A stretch of 64,000 nucleotides of DNA from Schaedlerella arabinosiphila (GTDB taxonomy: Bacteria > Bacillota > Clostridia > Lachnospirales > Lachnospiraceae). Where the stretch lies: contig NZ_RHJS01000002.1 of assembly GCF_003885045.1 (NCBI RefSeq), forward strand, positions 6,193,302 to 6,257,301, in the 5' to 3' direction. Both the position numbers and the translations under genes were made by a program. A model generated the notes under the pieces. The model was not told the origin of the DNA, did no database searches, and worked only from the letters and a program-made list of their open reading frames with translations. Shown here one piece after another: positions 59,041-64,000 of this stretch (the first letter of the stretch is position 1; every line of letters begins with the position of its first letter).

Positions 59041-59204
59041 TCCGTAGCAGTCGGCGGTGTGGGAATGTGGGTAACTGGCTGCTCTTTTGGGGCTGTGGGA
59101 AACGCTGTTTGCAGGACGTGGGAAAGCCGCACTCTGGCTTTTCCATGTGCTGTGAATGGCGTTTTCCATAGCCCCATAGCCTGTTATCCACATTTCCACG
59201 GCGC
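59041..59204. repeat. Long hairpin repeat, copy B (164 nt)
   Basis: Same architecture as copy A with compensatory changes: GGAATGTGGGTAAC with GTTATCCACATTTCC, GGGGCTGTGGGAAACGC with GCGTTTTCCATAGCCCC, AAAGCC with GGCTTT. TTATCCACA (59184-59192) is a perfect DnaA box. Confidence 0.85.
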
Positions 59205-59239
59205 AAGGGGCGCGTATCTCACGCCCGGTTTTTCTGTTC

Positions 59240-59398
59240 TTAACTGCAATCCCTCCTTTCTCCCTGCTGGTGGGTCAGCTCCATGTGCCGGATATAGCTT
59301 TCTGTCCCCTTAATAGCAGCGTCAACCGCCCCGGCTATGAGTAGCTGCCACTTCATAACCTCCCGTATCTCCATTTCTTTACTGATACCTTTATTCAT
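59240..59398 (-). CDS. Small conserved ICE protein downstream of virD4
   Basis: 52 residues, AGGAGGACGCAGACC before the ATG. MNKGISKEMEIREVMKWQLL then IAGAVDAAIKGTESYIRHME: helical, soluble. Overlaps the preceding gene by 8 bp. Function unknown. Confidence 0.6.
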   Translation of the reverse strand: MNKGISKEMEIREVMKWQLLIAGAVDAAIKGTESYIRHMELTHQQGERRDCS

Positions 59399-59558
59399 GG
59401 TCTGCGTCCTCCTGTAAATGCGCCCGGTTCTTCTCGTAGAGCCGTTCACAATCCTTAATAAATTTCCGCAGGGCAGCTTCCCGCCGCTGTTCCTCCCGGA
59501 TTTTCGGGTTGACAAGCACCGTAAACCGCCGCCTGTCAGTTCCGGGGTGTTCACTCAT
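59391..59558 (-). CDS. Small basic ICE protein downstream of virD4
   Basis: 55 residues, AGGAGGACACAGACC before the ATG (nearly the same leader as the next gene). DRRRFTVLVNPKIREEQRRE then ALRKFIKDCERLYEKN: basic helical protein. Overlaps virD4 by 8 bp. Function unknown. Confidence 0.6.
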   Translation of the reverse strand: MSEHPGTDRRRFTVLVNPKIREEQRREAALRKFIKDCERLYEKNRAHLQEDADHE

Positions 59559-61338
59559 GGTCTGTGTCCTCCTGTAAGCCCTCCCCGTCAATCTCGTAGT
59601 AGTCAAATTCTTCCTCCGGCTTCACAATGGCGGGGCGGCGTTTGATGTGCTTTTCCATGTCAAAGGCATTTTTCGGGTCTGCGTCGGAAAGGTACTTATA
59701 TTTCGGGTGTTTTGTGATGTCAAATTTATCCGAAAAGAACGGGCGCACCCCGCGCACCTGTAAAATGCACTTGCCCCCGTCCATAACGGCGATCTCGTCC
59801 TGTGTCATAAGCTCTTTCCCCAGCTTTTGATAGTTCAGCCCGTGGGAAAGCTCCCGTCCCCGCGTTTCAGAGGTGTTAAAGCTGTCTATGGTTTCCTTGC
59901 CTAAAAGTTCCGACATTTCTTTAAGGGTTGTTTTTTCTTTGCCGCCCAAGAAAAGGGTCGTGTCGCAATTCCCCGTGATTGTGTCGGCGTTGTCCTTGTA
60001 AATGGCTTTTAGCTGGCTCTGTGACTGCAAGATAATTGACGCGGATATTTCCCGGCTCCGTATAGTTGCTATGAGCTTTTCAAACTTCGGTATCTGCCCG
60101 ATATTCGCAAATTCATCAAGTAAGCACCTTACATGGACGGGAAGCCGCCCGCCGTATTCATCATCTGCCTTGTCGCATAAGAGGTTGAATAGCTGTGTGT
60201 AGAGAATACTCACGACAAAGTTAAAGGTGTCGTCGGTGTCGCTGATAATAACGAAAAGGGCGGTCTTTCTGTCCCCCAGCGTGTCAAGCTCCATTTCGTC
60301 CGTTTCCATTAGCTCCCGCAGCTCCCGTATGTCAAATGGCGCAAGCCGCGCACCGCAGGAAATGAGGATAGAGCTTCGCGTCTTGCCCGCCGATAGCAGG
60401 AATTTCTTGTACTGCCGGACAGCGAAATGCTCCGGGTCTTTTTCTTCCAGCCGTTCAAACATGAGGTCAACCGGGCTTTGAAATTCCGGGTCGTCCTCGC
60501 GGGCTTCGCTGGCGTTTATCATTTCAAGCAGCGTCGTGAAATTCTTTTCTTCCTCCGGGGCTTCATAGTGGATATAGCCGATAAGGGCGCAGTAAAAAAG
60601 CCGTTCCGACTTCACCCAAAAATCCTCCCCGGATTTCTCCCCGTCGCCTTTGGTGTTGGCGATTATGGTATTTACCAGCTTCAAAATGTCTTTCTCGCTC
60701 CGCAGATAGGCAAAGGGATTGTAGCGCATGGACTTTTTGAAATTGATTGTGTTCAGCACTTTTATCCGATAGCCGCCCCGCTGTAAGAGCTTCCCGCACT
60801 CGATTAAGACAGTGCCTTTCGGGTCTGTGACAACATAGCTGCTGTGCATTTGCATAAGCGACGGTTTGACGAAAAACCTTGTCTTGCCGCTGCCGGAACC
60901 GCCGATCACAAGGATATTTTTGTTTCTTGCATATTTCGGCTGCTTCGGGCGGCTGTTCATGGTGAGCCGTTCCGTCTGTGTTAAGGGGATATTGTTCTCA
61001 AATACCGGGTCTGTGTACGGCTTTATATCGTCGGCGGTTCCCCAACGCGCGGAACCGTACTCAATACCTTTGCGGTATTTCTTTGCGTTCTTGCCTTTTA
61101 GGTAAACGGCAAGCCGGATAATCACCGCCCCGGCAACGCCGATCAGCAGGTCGGCGGGGTGGAAGCTGGGCGCGGCACTGGCAAAGGCGGCGGTGAAGCC
61201 CTCCCCAAAATGTAAAATCTTTTGGCTTGCGTCCATGCCGGGGGAAAGCCGGACAGCCGCGCCCACCTTGTCAAACAGGTACACAAAGAGCAGATACGGG
61301 AGATTAAGGATAAGCAGCTTCTTGATTTCCGGCTTCAT
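59551..61338 (-). CDS. VirD4/TraG-type coupling protein
   Basis: 595 residues. Two N-terminal membrane helices, Walker A VIGGSGSGKTRFFVKPSLMQ near 150, Walker B HVRCLLDEFANIGQIPKF near 405 and the TraG-D block later (ILQSQSQLKAIYKDNADTIT). It links the relaxosome to the secretion channel. Start overlaps the PcfB stop by 4 bp. Confidence 0.95.
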   Translation of the reverse strand: MKPEIKKLLILNLPYLLFVYLFDKVGAAVRLSPGMDASQKILHFGEGFTAAFASAAPSFHPADLLIGVAGAVIIRLAVYLKGKNAKKYRKGIEYGSARWGTADDIKPYTDPVFENNIPLTQTERLTMNSRPKQPKYARNKNILVIGGSGSGKTRFFVKPSLMQMHSSYVVTDPKGTVLIECGKLLQRGGYRIKVLNTINFKKSMRYNPFAYLRSEKDILKLVNTIIANTKGDGEKSGEDFWVKSERLFYCALIGYIHYEAPEEEKNFTTLLEMINASEAREDDPEFQSPVDLMFERLEEKDPEHFAVRQYKKFLLSAGKTRSSILISCGARLAPFDIRELRELMETDEMELDTLGDRKTALFVIISDTDDTFNFVVSILYTQLFNLLCDKADDEYGGRLPVHVRCLLDEFANIGQIPKFEKLIATIRSREISASIILQSQSQLKAIYKDNADTITGNCDTTLFLGGKEKTTLKEMSELLGKETIDSFNTSETRGRELSHGLNYQKLGKELMTQDEIAVMDGGKCILQVRGVRPFFSDKFDITKHPKYKYLSDADPKNAFDMEKHIKRRPAIVKPEEEFDYYEIDGEGLQEDTDHE

Positions 61339-61817
61339 AGCGATACCTCCCTGTCCTTGTTTTTGGTCTGCTGGCGGCTGGCGTTCAGCTCCTTTGCCTT
61401 TTCCCGGAAAGCGGCTAATGCCTTTCGGATTGAGGGCTTCCTATCCTGCGTCAGCTTCTTTGCGGAAAACTCCTTGAAAGCAGCGGTCAGCGCGTCCGCG
61501 TCCCTGCCCTTAAAGAATACAAGGTAGCGGGGCGGGGTTTCCGTCGCGTCCTTTTTCAGCGCAAAGTCGATACCATATTTTTTCGCTGTACTCTCAAAGG
61601 CTTTGATGTTGTCCTTTGTGATCTCAATGTTGGAAACGCCTGTATTCTGCTTCATAAGCTGCTTTAGGGTCTGCTTCCCGTGGGGGATTGCCTGTCTGTC
61701 AAGCTCTTTCTTTGCCTGTGAGAGCAGCTTTTTGATTGCCTTTTGCAGCACTTCGGCGGTCAGCTTCCCGGTCTTGATATACAGGGCAACGGTTTTTTCG
61801 TTGATTTCGTCCTGCAT
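61335..61817 (-). CDS. pcfB: PcfB-family conjugation protein
   Basis: 160 residues: KTVALYIKTGKLTAEVLQKA then KKLLSQAKKELDRQA, and the DUF3801/PcfB core NIEITKDNIKAFESTAKKYG. In pCF10, PcfB helps PcfC (VirD4) recognise substrate. GAAAGGAGGG precedes the ATG. Confidence 0.9.
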   Translation of the reverse strand: MQDEINEKTVALYIKTGKLTAEVLQKAIKKLLSQAKKELDRQAIPHGKQTLKQLMKQNTGVSNIEITKDNIKAFESTAKKYGIDFALKKDATETPPRYLVFFKGRDADALTAAFKEFSAKKLTQDRKPSIRKALAAFREKAKELNASRQQTKNKDREVSL

Positions 61818-61858
61818 GGGGTCTGTCCCTCCTTTCGGGGTAATCTATGGGGCGGCGG

Positions 61859-62086
61859 TCAGATACGCACCCGCAGCCCGTTTAAGTCGTCGGCTCTGAT
61901 ACCCACCAAGTACCATTCCTGCGCCATGTTCATTTCAATACGGGTCGGCTTCCACTTGCCGCGTGTGAACACGTCGAAACATTCCCCGCAATGCAGCCCG
62001 CCGTAATAACTGGCAAGGTCAAAGCGAATGTCATAGCGGTCTGTGCGCTCGTCAAATACCAATGCTCCCGTCATTTTCTGTGCCAT
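61859..62086 (-). CDS. DUF5348 family protein
   Basis: 75 residues: MTGALVFDERTDRYDIRFDL then YYGGLHCGECFDVFTRGKWK. AAAAGGAGG before the ATG 62086. Small protein conserved between the replication gene and pcfB in these ICEs; function unknown. Confidence 0.85.
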   Translation of the reverse strand: MAQKMTGALVFDERTDRYDIRFDLASYYGGLHCGECFDVFTRGKWKPTRIEMNMAQEWYLVGIRADDLNGLRVRI

Positions 62087-62117
62087 AATAAAATCCTCCT
62101 TTTGTGGTTGTGGGTGG

Positions 62118-63095
62118 TTACAGGCTTTCGCCCGGTTTGAATGAATAGGGGTCGTGCGGCTCCTGTGGCGCAAGTGCGCCGCTTGCCATGTCGTGAGCCA
62201 CAAGGGACGTGTAATAATTGCCGATTGTGGACGGGGCGTTGAAAAGCACCGCCCGTAAATACTGCTTGATGTTGCGGATTTTGGTTGTGTTCTCTTTCAT
62301 ACAGTCCAGCACAAAGCGGATATGTTCAGCGTCCAGCTTCATAAACTTTGCCTTTACCAGCTCGGCGGGGTAGTCGTCCCCGGCAATGCGGATCGTCTTT
62401 CTCCGGGTACAGACGGTTTCCAGCATGAGGTCTACAATCTCATTCAGCCTGTCCCCGTCAAACTTCATATCCTGTATGAGAATGTCATAGTCGATATTGT
62501 CCTTGATGATCTCCCGGTAAATCTCAAAAGCGGTCTGTGCTTCCGCTTCCTTTCGTTTCCGTTTCGGCGGCGCAGCCGCTTCCTGCTCCAAAGGAGAGGG
62601 GTTAGGGGAAAGGATAGGAATGGAATGGGTACTTTGTAAATCTGTATTTATTTTTTCTTTTGTTGGTAAGTCAGTTCTTTGTATATCTTTATTTAATTGC
62701 ATTGGATTTTCCAACGTAGGTTTTTCCAATATTGGTTTTTCCTGCGTTGGATTATCCAATGTTGGATTTTCCAATGTAGGTAAATCCGGCGTAGGTTCTG
62801 TATGCGGCTGCTCATAAATTACATAATCGGCTCCCCGCAAGCGTCCTTTCTCGTCGCGCTCCCGTGATCGGACGATATACCCGGCGCGTTCCAGCTCCTT
62901 TATGGCTTCCCGGATAGCGTCTATCTTTTCCCGGTTGATCTGTGACAGCCCCGCAAGGGTGTAGTCCCAATCTTCGGGCAGGGAAAGCATTTGCGACAAA
63001 AGCCCCTTTGCCTTTAGGGTCAGCTCCTTGTTGCGTAAATGGTGGTTGCTCATAACGGTATAGCCCTTGTTGCGCTCCACTCGGAAAACTGCCAT
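62118..63095 (-). CDS. Replication initiator-like protein (HTH, DUF6017-type)
   Basis: 325 residues. N-terminal winged helix typical of ICE replication proteins (RNKGYTVMSNHHLRNKELTL, YTLAGLSQINREKIDAIREA), a repeated linker (PTLENPTLDNPTQEKPILEK) encoded by tandem 12-15-bp units, and a C-terminal DUF6017-like helical domain (FEIYREIIKDNIDYDILIQD). AAAGGAG precedes the ATG. The gene opens the transfer operon of module A. Confidence 0.88.
   Translation of the reverse strand: MAVFRVERNKGYTVMSNHHLRNKELTLKAKGLLSQMLSLPEDWDYTLAGLSQINREKIDAIREAIKELERAGYIVRSRERDEKGRLRGADYVIYEQPHTEPTPDLPTLENPTLDNPTQEKPILEKPTLENPMQLNKDIQRTDLPTKEKINTDLQSTHSIPILSPNPSPLEQEAAAPPKRKRKEAEAQTAFEIYREIIKDNIDYDILIQDMKFDGDRLNEIVDLMLETVCTRRKTIRIAGDDYPAELVKAKFMKLDAEHIRFVLDCMKENTTKIRNIKQYLRAVLFNAPSTIGNYYTSLVAHDMASGALAPQEPHDPYSFKPGESL
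62697..62790. repeat. Degenerate tandem repeat within the replication gene
   Basis: Units such as TTGGATTTTCCAA, TTGGATTATCCAA and GTAGG spacers, encoding the linker LENPTLDNPT. Likely length-variable between strains. Confidence 0.7.
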
Positions 63096-63123
63096 AGCTT
63101 CATCACTCCTTTGGTTGTGGATT

Positions 63124-63237
63124 TGTTACGCAATAGAACGCCATTTTGCCGGGGTTAGGTATAAATCCCTTACCATGTCAGAAATGCGTCCCCAATGCCT
63201 TGTAAATCAAGGCTCTTTTCGCCCCTAATGCGTAACA
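63124..63237. other. 114-nt inverted-repeat element upstream of replication gene
   Basis: TGTTACGCA and TGCGTAACA (perfect 9 bp) flank 96 nt, 29 bp upstream of the gene. Same size and position as 49961-50075, sharing TAGAACGCC and CGGGG near the left arm. Confidence 0.5.
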
Positions 63238-63396
63238 TGAGGGCATAAAAAAAGCGGCGTTCCTGTTCTCCCGTGTTGGGATAGAGAAACGCCGCGTTTG
63301 CGTCGTATTCAGTTTTCATTTATTCTTTCTCAATGCTGTGTGCTGGTGTTTGGGCAGGCAGGGTTCCGGGCGGCATATCAAGGCTCTTTCCCTCAA

Positions 63397-63419
63397 AAGT
63401 AGTAAATTGGTAGTAAATT
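63397..63419. repeat. Integrase arm-type repeats, right end
   Basis: AAGTAGTAAATTGGTAGTAA, the counterpart of 23222-23243. Confidence 0.65.
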
Positions 63420-63477
63420 CAGCTTGAAATCCTGCTTGTATGCCCGTAAATCAAGGCTTTTTTGAGATAATCAACCA

Positions 63478-63491
63478 TTTTCATTATAAAA
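63478..63491. other. attR core
   Basis: TTTTCATTATAAAA, direct repeat of 23071-23084. Confidence 0.65.
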
Positions 63492-63533
63492 GAGTAGTTT
63501 TTTGGCGGGTAAATTATCAGGAGATATAAACAG

Positions 63534-64000
63534 ATGCTTTTGAATAAAAATCATGAGAGAAGCCGGGAACGCTGGGGCCTGCTCTTCGTCCTTCCCAGCC
63601 TGACGGGAGTGCTGGCGTTTTATGTGATCCCTTATCTGGATGTGGTCCGCAGGGCCTTTGCCCGGACTCTGACCGGGGAATTTGCAGGGGTATCGAACTT
63701 TTGCCAGGTGCTGGAGAATCCGGCGTTCCGTCTTGCATCGGCGAATACGGCGAAAATGATGGGGGTCAGTGTTCCGATCTTAGTTGTATGCTCGCTGATG
63801 CTGGCAGTACCTCTGCAGAAGGGAATCCAGGGGGGCCGGTGGTTTAAGAGCGGGCTGTTGATTCCCATGGCCGTTCCAGTGGCGTCGGTGGTGCTGCTCT
63901 GGCAGTGCATCTTCGCAAAGCAGGGATTTCTGAACGGGATTTTGAATCTGTTTGGGATTCCGGGGACGGACTGGATGAATACGGAGTATGCCTTCGGCGT
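63534..64000 (+). CDS. Carbohydrate ABC transporter permease (MalF/UgpA-type), 3' partial
   Basis: ATG 63534 follows CAGGAGATATAAACAG. The frame stays open to the window edge: RWGLLFVLPSLTGVLAFYVI then YLDVVRRAFARTL is the usual start of a sugar ABC inner-membrane permease, with further helices SVPILVVCSLMLAVPL and LLIPMAVPVASVVLLWQCIF. It lies 43 bp outside the ICE end. A solute-binding-like lipoprotein ends just outside the other ICE end, so the ICE may separate members of one transport operon. Base composition is that of the backbone, not of the AT-rich cassette. Confidence 0.88.
   Translation, partial: MLLNKNHERSRERWGLLFVLPSLTGVLAFYVIPYLDVVRRAFARTLTGEFAGVSNFCQVLENPAFRLASANTAKMMGVSVPILVVCSLMLAVPLQKGIQGGRWFKSGLLIPMAVPVASVVLLWQCIFAKQGFLNGILNLFGIPGTDWMNTEYAFG

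Larger units (their letters stand above)
23071..63491. mobile_element. Mosaic integrative and conjugative element, about 40.4 kb
   Basis: Bounded by the 14-bp direct repeat and AGTAGTAAA arm-type repeats. The left end carries a Tn916-type integrase and excisionase; the right end carries a replication initiator, PcfB and VirD4. In between are a second, GC-rich element with its own serine recombinase (module B), a third mobilization module (C) and two IS66-family copies. PrgI, Maff2 and a replisome organizer are truncated, so conjugation is probably defective, although excision may still work because int, xis and both ends look intact. Confidence 0.75.
63096..63533. other. Noncoding right end of the ICE
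   Basis: 438 bp: the 114-nt inverted-repeat element, a GCGGCGTT/AACGCCGC hairpin (63252-63297), arm-type repeats, the attR core and the short leader of the downstream permease. No gene seen. Confidence 0.7.

Noticed and set aside
62697..62790. Possible CRISPR-like array in repeated TTGGATT units
   Set aside because: Units are 12-15 bp, have no spacers, lie inside a protein linker, and no cas genes are present.

Overview
The window is a stretch of chromosome from a gut Firmicute, most likely a Lachnospiraceae-type clostridium. The evidence is strong AGGAGG ribosome sites, CD3324-type and GHKL/LytTR regulators, clostridial rubredoxin, and Tn916/Tn1549-type conjugation genes. It is interrupted by a mosaic integrative and conjugative element (ICE) of about 40.4 kb.

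Left flank (1-23070). It opens with the 3' part of a short-chain dehydrogenase, an APC amino-acid permease and a RidA-type deaminase (one operon ending in a strong terminator). A deletion scar follows, joining the stumps of an HxlR regulator and a nitroreductase. Next come small regulators, an SGNH-tailed acyltransferase and a GHKL/LytTR two-component pair. A glycosyltransferase, an NlpC/P60-like hydrolase and an MprF-like flippase form an envelope operon, followed by rubredoxin and an AAA-ATPase/PD-(D/E)XK protein. A BlaI-M56 protease pair drives a small secreted protein leftwards. Divergent from it is an AT-rich cassette: a truncated secreted peptide, a lipoprotein, two ABC membrane subunits, an ABC ATPase and a 700-residue solute-binding-like lipoprotein.

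ICE (about 23071-63491). It is bounded by a 14-bp direct repeat (TTTTCATTATAAAA) and, just inside each end, by AGTAGTAAA arm-type repeats of Tn916 type. Nearly all genes point left. Module A has Tn916-like Int, Xis, Orf8 and sigma factor, BceAB-BceRS-type peptide-resistance cargo and an Orf9-like regulator on the left, and a replication initiator, DUF5348, PcfB, VirD4 and a Maff2 stump on the right. Module B (about 31.9-46.7 kb) is much more GC-rich. It has its own large serine recombinase, sigma factor, M23 peptidase/XRE cargo, Orf9-like regulator, relaxase, MobC, DUF4366, DUF4315, NlpC/P60 and VirB4, and it stops abruptly inside prgI. Module C (49.3-52.9 plus 55.5-58.3 kb) has a truncated replisome organizer, a second relaxase/MobC, another HTH/sigma pair and a MATE/MarR cargo. 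Two 2621-bp IS66-family copies, with identical transposase proteins, lie in inverted orientation. Copy 2 has target duplications; copy 1 does not and sits at the B/C junction, so it probably marks a deletion.

Right flank (63534-64000): the start of a sugar-type ABC permease.

The most interesting signals are noncoding and repeat between modules: a duplicated, covarying hairpin of about 163 nt with DnaA-box-like sites; matched 114-115 nt inverted-repeat elements upstream of two replication genes; short leader peptides with hairpin-sequestered ribosome sites upstream of two sigma genes; a shared 24-nt box; an oriT-like hairpin found twice; and a palindrome family in module B that is translated in frame inside two transfer proteins.
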